Counted from the first letter of the stretch, positions 25,501 through 38,086 are shown. The stretch is 64,000 bases of DNA from Muricea muricata (GCA_963855995.1 OY979716.1:91062955-91126954); one strand, 5' to 3'. Numbers and translations: made by a program. The notes: generated from the letters alone by a model not told the origin.

Positions 25501-26993
25501 GAACTGATATTTAGAGCTTATTCAATCAAAAATACTTCGACAGCGTGACCTTATGACTTATAATAGCTAAAATGCACTCAAAGATGCTCTGTCCGGAATC
25601 TACGTAACAGATATTGCTCTCCCCAATCTCCTACATGACGCAGCTGTGAACCAAATATAGGACGAACTTTCTCTGGGCTAGCGGCCAGAGTATTTATCCA
25701 ACTGGAAAAATTTTTTCGCCAAAAATCTTCTAAAACACAATCTATCAGATTTTATTAAAAAAAATTGGGGTTAGGTGCACATTAATATATTGAATAGGTA
25801 CTGTATATGCCCACATTTTCGAAAATTGATGCTTTCTGTACGTATTTTGTCGTTTAGTATAATTTCGATTGATTGAGCTCGATGATCAAAACAATACAAA
25901 AACATATGTATCCGTGAGAAACTCCCTCTAGTAGCAATGTTTGATCGCAAATTACAAAAAAAAACTGCGGGTTTCCAGGAGTGACCACAAGTGATTCAGC
26001 ATAAAAAATCTTTAGATTCATGCACAGAAAAAGTGTTCCCTAAACCATGGCAGCGAAAATTATTTTCTAAGCGACTTTTCGGAGATGAGGAACCAAACAC
26101 TTAACACAGATAAGATATAAGGTTAAAGTTTAATGAATACATGAAAACAATTAAGCTGCTCAAAACTTTTATACTTTGGCTGGAAGGTTACGTATAATGT
26201 AGTGATGAATGGAAGAAGGTGGAATATTATCGGTTTGAGTTACTTTTGGTCAATAAACAAGATTAATATTTAGCTTGGCTCTCACGCACAACACTGCTGG
26301 TGTAATAACTTTTATTAGTTTTGCTTTTCATAGCATTAGCTGTCGTACAATTAACATCATTTACTGGACATGTCATTACATTAGAATTTATGATGTGACA
26401 TTATGTAACAGCAGGATTCATAGTCACAAAGTTAAGTTGGCATTCATAGCTATCAATGTTAATTTGGCTTTCGGGTTTAGCACATGTTATGTAATCACCC
26501 TTAAGACGACCTAAAATCAAAGTCTGAGTGACTTCCAAAGCACTGCTCAAAGTCCTAGTAAAATTGGGTTTTTTAGAATTCAATTTTAGGCTTTCATACA
26601 TATAACAGGATTCGTCTGTCATAATATCACCAAAATGGGTGTTTTAATTTTCAGAAGGCGCAGGTAAACAAAATGCAATGTGATGCATAAATATATTAAC
26701 CTGATAGCATCATTTAAGTCAATACTAACTGCATATAATACATTTGATTGCCTACAGTCTCCAGAACATTTGTAGACTTAAATTCCCAAAATTAGAATGC
26801 TTAACATCTTTACCTCTAATAAATATATATGATCCCACAAGCAAGTGAATCATTTACACGAAATTATGAGTTTGATCCATGTGAGGAAATTTAAGTGGAA
26901 ACACAACGGGAAATGACGGAGATACGCTCTCAACAACCCGATACGAACGTTACAACCCGATACGAACGCCCACGAAGATTATTATCAGATTGT

Positions 26994-27935
26994 CCCCGAG
27001 CCAACGGCGCGAAGCGCCGTTCCGGGCGTAAGCCCGGGGCGAGGGTTACTAATTTCGTATTAGCGGAGTTGAAAGTCGTTGCTCGTGATAGGTAGTAAAA
27101 GTGGTATGTCCTCACTGATCTCAAGAATGTGGCGGACTATCATGAATGGCTAACACTGATTGGCCAGGTTTAAAATTTATTGTTGATTGATTATTAATCA
27201 CGAATTCAACTGACAGGAAATATCTAAATTTGCTTTTTGCACTACAATATTTTATATTTTTGCAAAAAGATTTAGCAACTTTCACAACCAACGAAGGGTG
27301 GTCATTGGCTCTTGAAGAGAGATTAGTTCTGGGAAAATACAGAGAAGCGCCAAGAATTGACTACGGCGTGAAACACAAGGCAAGTTTGTTGATAATGCGT
27401 ATTTATACTTGTGTTTTAATGCTTTATAAAGGCCGGCGTAGCCGTACTTCCCGAGTCTATTCACTGTTTATTGTTTAAATTCCAGAGTAAGTTTATGTTT
27501 TGTAAATGCAAGACTTTCTTCTTATTACTGTATTTCAAAATATTGACGAACTTTACATGTAAAAGAATATGAGCCAAGATACAAAATTGGCTTGAAACGG
27601 TTTTGTTTCAAACTCAAAGTTTATGTAGATAAAAATTTAGTTTCATAAATATTTCAAAACGTCTAATATATGTAGTTAGTAGGTCGTATTTTATACCAAA
27701 TTTAAGCTTACATTTGGCGTAATAACATACCGATGACAAATATTGTGCCATTTTAAAAAATTGTCAATAAAACAAGGATTAAAAACCCAATATTTTGTCA
27801 TTTTGAAAAATTAATATAACAATTGCCGTGTTGCTATGACAACAACATATGCAAGTACTTCATGTAATTCCTAAAATATAGTTCATGCTCTTAGTTAGTG
27901 GCGAGGGGTTACTGCATGCATGTATTTTTAGTTGT
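26994..27935. mobile_element. About 940 bp insertion specific to the right arm
   Basis: The left arm reads cagat|cgttgtatccaa without interruption. Here about 940 bp is inserted between cagat and gttgtatccaa. It opens with a GC-rich foldback (ggcgcgaagcgcc and ccgggcgtaagcccgg). It contains a short coding-looking stretch, EGWSLALEERLVLGKYREAP then RIDYGVKHK (about 27292-27378), of unknown family. The remainder is AT-rich. No inverted termini or target duplication are obvious. A 16 bp duplication (cgatacgaacg) lies just outside. Confidence 0.6.
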
Positions 27936-28510
27936 ATCCAATAAATTACTGGGATTATCACGGTCAGAGTTAGGGTTGGGGCTTGGGTCAGGTTTCATTT
28001 GATATGCATGAAATGACAATTCCAACAGGTATTGGAATTATTAAACGTTGCCCCCAGTAATTTTATCGGGTTACAACGTTATTGGCTGCCCTCAAAACTT
28101 CACCGCAATTTATCGCTCCAAGCGGAAATTTCGTTTTAAAATGTCGTTTTAAAACACTTTGCGCGAGAGTCTTTGCACTTAGACCCTTATTGTGGTTTAG
28201 ATGTTGTAGCATACATATTAAGATGCGTGTTTTGTTCAGCTTGTGCCAGCGGTATTACCCATCTTTCAAAACCGAAAACAATAATAAGAGCATAGAAATG
28301 TGGCGAAGTATTTAAAATTTGCCTGAGGATAATTATTGCAGGTATCAACAGCACAGCTTATTGATATTGGAAAAGAACAAACCATTTCTACAATCTACAA
28401 ATTAAATTTACGTTCTCGTAGTAGCTTTTACTGTACATGATATCACATGGACTTTTGGCACATGGACACACTAACAACATTTGCAGATTAATAATTAAAA
28501 ACTATCAAAC

Positions 28511-30721
28511 CTAATGTTTTCACTGCCGGTTGAATTTGCAAATCAATCTTGTCCATGACGCCGGCCTAAAAACAAAATTGTATATCTCATGTCGATATCT
28601 CACGTTGTTGACAATTGTCTTTCGTAGTAAGAGATTAACATAAATCTGAAAATTTTTCTAGCCTATTAACATGCAGTACAACTTATTATAATCCTTTTCA
28701 TTTCCACACTAAATATTTGAAAAAAATGTGACGAGAGAATGTAGCAGGACGCATAATAATCTGTTTGTAGCTACAATCACAGTTTCACAGTTTCAAGCGA
28801 TAAACCTATTGCAGAATGTTGAATTATTAAGCTAGAAAAGAATTGAATGCATAAAGACTATTTGGTTTGCCATTGCTATTCTGTTAAAATTTAATTTTAC
28901 TGTAAGTCGATGGCTATGGTTTTACGCTCTGCATGTGTTTGAGTCAGCCTTGCAGACTACAGGCAAATCTCACCTCTTCAATTATTGGTCTCCCGATGTT
29001 AAAATAATCCGTGGAAATATCACATCCAATGACTTTACCATCTTTGGGAAGAGTCTAAGCAACACTGAGTAGATTATAACCAGTATACACACCTGAAATA
29101 ACAAGGACAGGTATTGTGGCAATATTGAAGGTAGCGATAAGTGAGTTGTTGCTGAAAAATTGCAACAGTTCATTTTTTTCTCGTTTGAAAGAGGTTTTGA
29201 AGTAACTATCTGAGCTTTTCATCGATTTTACCGTCAGCAAACTGTCCGTTTGGCAAAATGTCTTTCGGCAAAGTGTCTTTCGGCAAAATGTCCGGCCACC
29301 CGATAATCTTGGAAGTGAGTTTTAAAGAGAATAGCAACAGTTAAAATATCTTTGTTCATTTGAAAAAGGTTTTGAAATACCTATCAAAGCCTTTTACCCT
29401 TTTTCCATATCTAGCTTAAATCTTACAATATTTGGGCTAAAACACACCAGCTGTACGCCTTCTTAAATTTTCAAGGATATGCATGTATGTCACAAGTGGA
29501 GACCGGTTAAGGAAAAAGACCGATTACCCGATTAGTTAAAAGGCTCTCCAATATATTGACAATGCGTTGTACTCACAGCTGATTATTCGCACAACGAACC
29601 AAGAAATGTCATTGCACAACAAATCATTCCTAACACAAAAGCGCACAATAAATTATGCACTTTTTAAAAATAACAAAAATAATTAGGGAGCTGGATTTTA
29701 TGCAGGATATTATTAGCGGATAGCTGTTTTTCAGCTAATATCCTATACTGAAAATCTGTACATATATAATGAAAAAAATAAAATACTTGATATTATTGAT
29801 TGCATGTGATTCAAATGGTTTTGAATTGGAGAACGAATAGTTCCACTAATATCTTTGGTATCAGCTTCAGATCTAATCTGATTATTTAATTAAGTATTTC
29901 ATTATATTAATAGACCATACCCATAATGACATCATTTAATAGTTAAGCGAGTAGCTGTACAAATAAGGCAATGGCCAAAGTAGCAAAAAGATATTTTTGG
30001 GAATTAGATGTTACATTATATTTGTTTCATTTAATATTTTGGCCAAATAAGAACCTAAAAATACTTAACAATATAGCAATACACCCCAGAAAACATCCTG
30101 GAATGAAATATGATGAAATACATGCAAGCTCAAGAAGTCCATTGGATGTTTTGAACATAGTTTTTTGCACTTTCAGGCGTCTTTTTAATCAGAAAATTGT
30201 TTATCGTTATCTTCTTAAATTCTAAAGCCCTCCAGTGTTGTTTTGACTTTCTGGGCAGAAGTTCATTGTATGATTCTCGATTTTTTTAGACATACGCAGT
30301 TATCCCCTACTTTCTTTCTTTGGTGTTTCTGTTGCCACAATGATATTACAGTAGCAAAGGTAAGGAAGATTGAGTGATAAGCTTCATTTCGTTTCAGACG
30401 TGAAATACTCCTTAATTTGTTTATAGCATATTTATTTGGTTTTATGCCGATCTCAACGGTTTTGACCACAACGTTTCATTTTGTATAATTGCCAAAGGTT
30501 TCTATACATAATGTTAAAACATTGAACCCCACATTTTAACCGATATTTTGTAGATATTTTTTTATCTTTACCTCATGTTCAACACTACTTTTGCAAATAT
30601 ATTTTTACAAACCTATTTCTATGGCTTTCTTGGCATTCACTAGTTTCAGTAGGAACCTCAAAAACTGGCACTCTCCTGCATCCGAAATCATTCGGGATAT
30701 ATTGCTTTCTTTAACTGTTTT
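28511..30721 (-). pseudogene. Duplicated O-methyltransferase exons A-C with nonsense codon
   Basis: Copies of exons A (30721-30613), B (29092-28974) and C (28565-28511) keep their lengths (109, 119 and 55 nt) and splice sites. In exon B the leucine codon TTG has become TAG at 29057-29055, and exon A has Met to Ile. No exons D and E follow on this strand, so the unit lacks the IDADK metal site. It cannot make an enzyme. If transcribed it would be antisense to the real gene's 5' exons. Confidence 0.88.
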
Positions 30722-31259
30722 CTGTAAATCAGGAAAAAATAAAATACTCGTCAACATGAAGATGTCTTCTTGTATTATGTGAGCGCAAAAGACGCATAAA
30801 GAATAATTTTTCCTGCCACCATCTGTCACTATCAAACAATCTTTGCCCGATTTTGTAAAAAAATTAGCTTACTTTTTTCTAAAATAGCATAAGCAGCATT
30901 TCTCAGAAAGCTGAAGTATTTAAAGTCAAAAGGCGGGTAAAGTAATTTGGAATAAGCCCAACCGAAACTGAGGCGTCTATGAAGCTGAAGTATTTTCATC
31001 GTTGACTTGTTTTCACAGACCATGAGTGACGTGTACTCGATGTTGGCTATATGAAGCACAAATAGATAGCACAAAGCAAGGTTGGTCGGAGCGGGGAGGG
31101 GAAAGCTGAGTGAAAAAGATGCAAATTGAAGCTGAAACGGTCAGTGAACTGAAACTGGAACACTACCTCTAATACTTTCGCCTATGTGTCTGGGGAATTC
31201 ATCGCGTGACGCGTGTTTTTGTCGGGAAATCAGCGGCTTAGCCCAGCTTCTGTCAATTG

Positions 31260-32327
31260 CGTGTCAGGAGATCGAAGCCATGACAGCAATAAAATTAGAA
31301 CCTTGTGCTTTTCAACGTCAATCAGTTTGTTTCATGGTTTTGACTGGAATAAAATTTTACGAATACCAACAAAGTTTACAAGTGTGTTGTTATTTGCAAT
31401 GGTAAATTGGATATGTGAGATTGTTTGAAAAGCCGTACAATATTAATGCAATTTCGAGGTCGGCACGATTGAACAAACAGGAAAGCCGTTAGAAGTTAAA
31501 CATCACAATTGTTTTTCTTTCAAGATTACTTTTTCAGAACAGCAAATATGACGGCTAAACGAGGAAACATAACGGGACTGGGATAACGGGATTGAAAAAC
31601 AAGTTTTGTATTAAATAAATATAAAATGCGTTTGAAATGCAAATTGTATGAAAGCGAACTGTATTTGGGTCTATTTTATGCTTACAAGAATATAAGCATT
31701 ATCCAATTGAAATGAGTCAATAATACAAACAAACAGAGAGCGCAGAAATACAATCTATAAGATTAACATAGTCGGCCGCGAACGCAAGGACTTGTAATAA
31801 CATGTGGAAATGTTTCTTCGAGCAGGTAAGACTCTTGAGAAGGCAAGACTTTCGAGAAAAAACTGGCTAAGTTTGCATTTTAATCCCCAAAATTTATATA
31901 AAAGCGTACAGATTTTTTCTCAAACATTGATGCAAAAAAGTCTTCATAGTTCTGTTTTCTACACTAGGCACTAACTTTTATTGTAATCTTCTTTTTTAGC
32001 GACTCAAAATTTTCAATTTAAATAATACAACTAAGTGTATCACTGTGTATTGGTTTTGTAATAAACAAAATAGATTATTTAACAAGTTTTTCAAAAAGGT
32101 CAAAAAGCAGTAGAAATGATAAGAGGGAAAGGAAGGGAATGCAAAGATAAGTTATGGAGAGATGACTATGGAGAGATTGGCATCCTAATACTGTACTTTA
32201 ATTGTGAGCAGTCAATTCCCTCACCATGATGTACCATCCATATTACCTGGTAGTTCTCATTTCGTGTGTGAAGTATTTATCTCTGTGAGGTATTGGTAAT
32301 GAAAAAATCTATCTTAATTAATTTAAT
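31260..32327. other. Spacer between the inverted arm and K2, no gene seen
   Basis: AT-rich DNA. Short open frames are present at 31184-31428 but show no domain or splice pattern. I see no transposon ends or repeat pairs other than short A/T runs. Confidence 0.4.
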
Positions 32328-32728
32328 TTAAAGTGTCGATCCGGTAGTGAGAGAATTTGCACATGTTAATAGTTTAGGTGATTTTAAAAAGATTTGCAAT
32401 ATATTTTATAAGTCCAAAATTTGATCTTCATGTACATTCGGGGGCCTTAAGTTGGCGATTTATGCCGTTTTTTAAAAATAACGTGAGCATAAAAAACTGG
32501 GGCGAGTATGCTCCTGTGATGTCAAATCGGGAACACGCATTGATTGCAAACTAGTATTCTATACTACAGAATATACTACAGAGAGGGTTGAAATGTGTTT
32601 TAATCGATTTTATTGCCGATTCTTCAGTACTTTTCCTTTGAATTTCAACTGGAAAAATGTCTTCAAGCTTTACGGATCTAAATGACAGCCCAGCCAAATC
32701 AGACAACACTTTTGTCGCGAGTTAAAAG

Positions 32729-32952
32729 ATGGATATTGAAGATGACAATGTTTATATTGGGAGAATGACAACAGATGTGTCAGGGAGCTTAGGGCTACAT
32801 GGTCAATCAAAGAAAAAATTCTACGGTTTCGCCTCGATGGATGTGTTGCTTCTGAAGTATTATGAGCTACAAATTAGGATTTTAGCGTCTTGCAGGAGCG
32901 ATATAGAAAAAAATAACCGAACAAAGAGCAAAATACACAGTGACGAAAACAG
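32729..32952 (+). pseudogene. K2 arm-borne exon, plus-strand copy
   Basis: It opens MDIEDDNVYIGRMTTD and continues GFASMDVLLLKYYELQIRIL and IEKNNRTKSKIHSDENR to a donor AACAG|GTAAAT. The GF..x.VLLLKY stretch sits where P2RX7_C domains have GY..VCL..W, so this may be the middle of the domain without its CxCGxC cluster. The splice phase is 2. Joined to the next visible plus-strand exon (33503) it runs into a stop, so this strand probably yields no complete product. Confidence 0.45.
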
Positions 32953-33502
32953 GTAAATAGATAATTTGAAATAGTATACAGTACATGGGTCGAAATATAT
33001 TTATGTCAAATACCAGACATTTATTCTATACTGGACATATTGAATTGCTAGACAATCAATCTGAAGGCCACATCACCTGATCACCAATCTCCCAACATTT
33101 ACTGTAACATGCACTGATTCAGGATATTCATTTATTATACAGTATAGTTTATGGATTAAAAAACATCATTGCTATTTGCTACATACAACTATAGAAAGCC
33201 ACTATGCTGAGGATGTCGCATTTTTATTTGTATATTTATTCAGTAATAATGAAATGAAAAGTGGCTGTTATTTTTAAAGTTGCCCAAAGTGTAAAAATTA
33301 TTGACAACATTTCAGTTCAAAGGTAGCTATTTTTATTTGTGATCATGATAGTATTTGTACACTGTCCCCTCTGCTTCAAATTTGGTGTTTAGATAGTGAG
33401 AGCTCCTATGGTTTTGTGCTCATATATGTATTTGCAAATAGATATACAGTGTATATGCTATATTTATACAATTTTGAACATTTTTTACCATTTCCCATTC
33501 AG

Positions 33503-33622
33503 GCACCTGTACAACCACCCACTCTAGAAGATGCACAAGCCAAGCTATGTTGCAGAACATGTGTTAATGCAATGAAGAGCCACAAAAAAAAGATTGAGGA
33601 GTGTCCACAGAATCAAAAGTAG
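33503..33622 (+). CDS. Exon-like block in K2, function unknown
   Basis: After the acceptor catttcccattcag an open stretch encodes APVQPPTLEDAQAKLCCRTC then VNAMKSHKKKIEECPQNQ and TAG. It is hydrophilic and has four Cys, but I recognise no family. Its open frame is not in phase with the donor at 32952, so either an exon is missing, the frame has shifted, or it is chance. Confidence 0.3.
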   Translation, partial: APVQPPTLEDAQAKLCCRTCVNAMKSHKKKIEECPQNQK

Positions 33623-34324
33623 AATTTATTACTTACTACACACCACACACAACGACTCAATTTAATAATAGGACCTGATATCACCAACAATACTGTATAT
33701 ATTGTATGTCTTTGCGGGGGGGGGGGGGGGGGTCAACACCGTTACTACATTGTATTTTTTTCAATTTTTAAAATAACCTATTTCTCAATGTTGTAATTTT
33801 ATTTTATACATGGAGATGTAAAACAGAATAATACCTTGATATAATTAAACAGGAAGTAAAGTCTGTTTTGTGCACCTAACATTGTATGAGTGACAGGGCA
33901 TGGTTCTTCATTCATATTTTTTTTTATATCGATTATATATTTTGATAATTATATAAAAGATATCAAATATTTTTTTAAATACATCCAATCTAAATTTTTC
34001 TTGTTTCATACATAATTAATCCGGTAATTTACATTAAAATTCCATGGCAACGATCTCACTGTTGGAATTTAAATTTAATTGCCTATTGTTTGAAGCAAAA
34101 TATGTAAATAAACATGCTCACATTTATGCACACATAAGGTGCCCTAAACAGACATAACTTTCTTTTTACTTTTCTTCATTCACGTGATCATGTCCCCACA
34201 AACATATGGCATATTAGATTTTCAAGTTGCATTTTTTGAATATTATTTGCTCTACATGTTCTTAATAGCCCTTGTCAATAATATTGTACCAGTATATATT
34301 TAAAGATTTTCAGTTGTGTGTTCC

Positions 34325-34928
34325 TCATTGTTCATCATCATAACCTTGAAATTCTTTTCCTCCAAATTTACTCCATATTGTATCATAATCACATGCAGGT
34401 AAAAGTATTCTTCTTTTGCCAAGAAAGTTGTACACAAGTTGTATATACTGTTTCAAGGCAACACTCCGAAGATATCTAGAATGTTTAAATACCCGAGTAT
34501 TTATTACCTAATAAATATACATGTTATAGGAAAATATACACATGTATACATGGCATATATACAGTGAATATATCTAAATTGTGTTGTTGCCAAACATAAT
34601 GTACATTATATACTCTGTAACACACCCTTGAAACTCAAATGGATGTGACTTATGTCTAATATTTTTCTAGTACTTGACAAAAACGTTTTGTAAATGTCTA
34701 GTATTTGACACAAAAATCTCTTGACAATTTATAACAACATATTGGGACACACCTGTTTTCATCGCTGTGTATTTTGCACTTCTTTCGGTTAATTTTTTCT
34801 ATATCGCTCCTGCCAGACGTTAAAATCCTAATTTGTAGCTCGTAATACTTCAAAAGTAACACATCCATCGAAGCGAAACCGTAGAACTTTTCCTCTGATT
34901 GACCATCTAGCCCTGAATTCCCTGACAC
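34325..34928 (-). pseudogene. K2 ballast-domain (P2RX7_C-type) gene, minus strand
   Basis: Exon 1 copy (34928-34753) is the inverted twin of 32729-32952 and ends GAAAACAG|GTGTGT. The next exon (34475-34325) starts after cattctag and encodes YLRSVALKQYIQLVYN, RRILLPACDYDTIWSKFGG and GYDDEQ. It matches K1 exon 3 (YFRSVSYREYFRMVYG, RIHLPACVYHAIRKQF) and joins in phase (AG plus A). The upstream CxCGxC/ECxCC cluster is missing, and a small deletion upstream of 34928 shifts the frame relative to the plus-strand twin. It is a reduced or dying copy. Confidence 0.65.
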
Positions 34929-35351
34929 ATCTATATTATCCCAATATAAATATTGTCATCTTCAACTTCAATCATATAGCTCGCGAGAAAATTGTTTCTA
35001 ATTCGGCGTGGCTTTCATTTGGATCAGTAAAGCTTGAAGACTTTTTTCCAGTTGAAATTCAAAGGAAAAGTGCCGTAGAATCGGCAAAAAATTCGAATAA
35101 AACATATCTCAGCTTTCTCTGTAGCATAGATTACTAGTTTGCAACCAATGCGTGTTCCCGATTTGACGTCACAGGAGCATACTCGCCCCATTTTTTTTAT
35201 GCTCACGGTATTTCGAAAAATCGCCAATTTCATGCCCCCAAAAGTATATGAAGATCAAATTTTCGACTTATAAAATATATTGCAAGTCTTCTTAAAATCA
35301 CCCAAACTATTGAAATATGCAAATTTCCTGACTACTGGATAGGCACTTTAA

Positions 35352-36054
35352 TACTTCTTTCAGCTTTAGTGTTGTGGAATAGTTCTGAGGCAGACAGGTA
35401 TAATAGATTATACAGCGTGTATAAAAAAAATAGACTATTATGAATTCGACCAAGTATGAACTATTGTACTAAAATAGATTGCTTCGATACTTTTGGTGTG
35501 AAATGAAAGTCTAATATAAAATTTAAATGCTTTCAACCCAGGGGGGGGGATAGGCGCGTATATTCGAACAGATTAATGATGGATTGCGCACCAAATTTGA
35601 ATGCTTGAAAGTAACTCTGAGTGGGTCCGTATAAAATTTGTTAAGTGTTTTATCGCCATTAAAAATTTCAAGAAATTTTACTTCATTACAACCAGGTAAT
35701 AAAATCTGTTATTGCCTGGTTGATAACTGATAAGCACGCTATGTGCCCATACTCTTGTCGCCATGGATTGCTGGAAAATAAAAAGACGTGAAATATCGTT
35801 GGCGATCGCTTCGTACGCCGCAGAATTTGTTCGATCGTATGAAAAACTGCATCGAGCGTGTGCAACTGTATCTTTCGGCTTTGCTGTGATTGTATTTGTT
35901 ATCACAGGGAGCGTGTTTACCTCGAGATACTTGCGTTTGAACTTTGGCACTTGACGGCCGAGTTATCTACCTTGTCCTTTATTTACATTAGCTACAATCA
36001 GTGCCGAGAACCATCCGAAATCGAACAAAGCCACATCAAAAGTTATTAATAATA
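35352..36054. other. Spacer between K2 and a foldback MITE
   Basis: It contains a 20 bp hairpin (caaccaggtaataaaatctgttattgcctggttg at about 35690-35724), a G run at about 35541 and a gtgtataaaaaaaa word that recurs at the ends of the next MITE. Overlapping short frames on both strands (35678-35954) are antisense to each other and show no domain, so I do not call a gene. Confidence 0.4.
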
Positions 36055-36640
36055 CAGGGCGTATAAAAAAAAGCAGTCGAACTTTGATGTGCTCTAGGGC
36101 GTTCAATATTTAAGAAATAATTGTTACGTAGTTGGAAAGACCAGGCTTTTAGCTTTTAATTGCCATCGTTTTTATAAAATTTAAAGAAAAATCAAGCAAA
36201 TACAAATGCGATAAAAATTGCAGGTCGAAGTCGCATTTTTTCACCGTTAGGAGTTTATTGAAAATCTGTTGAAATTTAATCCCATTAGGGAATTAAATTG
36301 CAAAATTATTTCACCAATTTTAGCTTAGGTTGTAAACTTCTGGCATTTTATTAGTGATGTTAATTGTTTCTCGTGACAGATAAATGATTAATGAAATTTT
36401 CTTTTCTTATTCGCTGCCCTAATAATGCTCAGAGGTGGAAATATGCGATTTCGACCGGCTATTTTCATTGCATTCGTATTTGCCCAATCTTTCTTCAAAT
36501 TTTGCAAAAATGATGACAATCGAAAGCTAAAAGCCTGGTCTTTCCGCCTGCAAAAGAATGATTTCTGTAGATTGTATAATGAACGCGCTAGAGCAATGCA
36601 AAGTTCGATTACCTTTTTTATACACCCTGCACATGGCAAG
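36055..36640. mobile_element. About 585 bp foldback MITE (gggtgtataaaaaa ends)
   Basis: The left arm (36055-36175: gggcgtataaaaaaaagcag, tcgaactttg, gctctagggcgttca, gaaagaccaggcttttagctttt) is inverted at 36530-36640 (aaaagcctggtctttccg, gaacgcgctagagc, caaagttcga, ttttttatacaccctg). A clean target duplication is not visible. The interior is AT-rich without coding signal. Confidence 0.7.
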
Positions 36641-37171
36641 TTTATAGTGTTAAAAAAATATTGATATTTTTAATGCAAATAATATAAATTGTTCGTTTCT
36701 TTACTACGTTATTCAAATATATTATATCATATAAAATAGTCGTCGTTGCAACAACTGTACTACAGGAAACAAAACCAGGGAATTGGGCTGTCTGCGCTTA
36801 TGCTACAAGAGTAGTAATCCTTAGAAAGACTGTAAAAATGTTAGTTTAAAACACTAAGCAGGAGAAGTCCGAAGTTGTTCAAAATGTTGAAAACTTCGCC
36901 TCAAGATTCTTCAGCTTTACAAATACGGTGGACAGCGTTAAAAAGAATTCGTAGCCATTGGTTGCATTTTTAAAGTACAAAAGCAAAATGTAATACTTAT
37001 ACCACACAACATGACCCAGGGTAAAGAAAAACAATTACATGTGATCGCCACGATTTCTGACATATCCATGATATGGAATAAATAAACGCCAGATAAACAC
37101 ACCATAAATGGATATTATTAATCTTTCTTTTGGGGGTGTATATATGTCTGTATATATGTATAAGTTTTCAG
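36641..37171. other. Spacer before K3
   Basis: AT-rich DNA with no recognised gene, repeat pair or transposon end. Confidence 0.4.
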
Positions 37172-37474
37172 TTAAAGGACATTGGCAACGAAAATTTTTA
37201 TCGCGTAATTTAGAAGTACTTACTCATCTAAGAATAAATATAATATTAATTTCTTGCCAAACTCTTTTGTTCAAAAGTTATTCACATATTAATGCACCTA
37301 AATTTTGATTTTCGTCCGCCATCTTGAAAATAGTTCTCAAAAAATTATCTTTGGGTCACATGACCCGATGTGACGTCATTAGTAGGGCAGCGTCAAAACA
37401 ACAATATAATTTTCTACACAGGTTTATAGAGGTTTGTGAGATTTTATGAGAAATTGTGTCGTTTTTTTATTGTA

Positions 37475-38086
37475 ATGGAAAATATCCACGAACATCAAGT
37501 AGGAGAAGTGTTACCCTACCAATTTGAGCCAGTAGCTGGCGCAGGAACCTCAAATTTTAGCGATGAAAGCGATTCGGAACAAAGCAGTGTGTTGTCTTCG
37601 TCTGAGGAGGAAGTCGATAACAAGTTCGAAAGCGCAAACGCTTGGCGCCTTGAAAACCTAAGCTGGTCAAAATGTGGTCATTGTGCGTTGTCAACAAAGG
37701 CTATTGAGTGTTTTTGTTGCCACGAAAAAGCGGTGGAGTACGACGAATACGGAGTGCTTCTTGATCAAACAGAAGCACTTGGCGAAGAATGTTTGACAAT
37801 ACATCCGGACTTTCGAGACAACATGTTGTCGGAAGGGGTACTGAAGATAGATGTTTGCCGCTATCTCGAAGAGAATTGGCCTTTAGATGATGGGGATCTG
37901 GAGAAAATACACAAGCTGTATCGTTTAGTTGCATATCAACGATGTTCACGGTGGATTTTCCAGATTTTGGGTAAGAAAAGGCGAAGACCATTTCCTGCGT
38001 GTGTTTATTCAAGGATACGAGAACGCTTTGCGTCGCCTGATGGCCTATACACGCATTTCAAATATGCCAAAACATCAAAACGGTAA
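37475..38086 (+). CDS. P2X7 ballast-domain (P2RX7_C-type) protein of K3, intact single exon
   Basis: The frame is open further upstream (37436), but I take the start at MENIHEHQVGEVL, giving about 203 residues. An acidic, Ser-rich leader (SDESDSEQSSVLSSSEEE, residues about 30-50) precedes WSKCGHC, ECFCCHEKAVE, ECLTIHPDFRDNML, KLYRLVAYQRCSRWIF, GKKRRRPFPACVYSRIRERF and a tail with THFKY. Cys and His positions follow the zinc-binding ballast domain of P2X7, and no transmembrane or channel segment is present. The acidic leader resembles K1 exon 1. It lacks introns and disruptions, unlike the K1 and K2 copies. A nucleic-acid or nucleotide-binding role during transposition is only a guess. Confidence 0.82.
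   Translation: MENIHEHQVGEVLPYQFEPVAGAGTSNFSDESDSEQSSVLSSSEEEVDNKFESANAWRLENLSWSKCGHCALSTKAIECFCCHEKAVEYDEYGVLLDQTEALGEECLTIHPDFRDNMLSEGVLKIDVCRYLEENWPLDDGDLEKIHKLYRLVAYQRCSRWIFQILGKKRRRPFPACVYSRIRERFASPDGLYTHFKYAKTSKR

Larger units (their letters stand above)
23588..31259. repeat. Right arm of the large inverted duplication
   Basis: It is the reverse complement of 1-6828 in collinear order: part of K1 (transposase exon 8 at 23650-23850, MITE, ballast gene, left terminus near 25765), then methyltransferase exons C, B and A. It is longer than the left arm chiefly because of the insertion at 26994-27935. The K1 left terminus here reads atgtgcacc where the left arm has aagtgcacc, so the terminal base is changed. 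The outer junction near 31260 cannot be fixed because the left arm meets the window edge. Confidence 0.9.
32332..35347. mobile_element. K2: TTAA element with about 620 bp inverted arms and a ballast-domain gene
   Basis: The left end AGTGTCGATCCGGTAGTGAG and the right end (inverted AGTGCCTATCCAGTAGTCAG) are flanked by TTAA at 32328-32331 and 35348-35351. The arms 32332-32955 and 34750-35347 are inverted copies, including agtatgctcctgtga, tcaaatcgggaacacgcattg and cttttcctttgaatttcaac. Each arm contains the same exon. The centre holds a second plus-strand exon-like block and, on the minus strand, the C-terminal exon of a P2RX7_C-type protein. No transposase is recognisable, so it is presumably non-autonomous and mobilised in trans. 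Confidence 0.82.
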
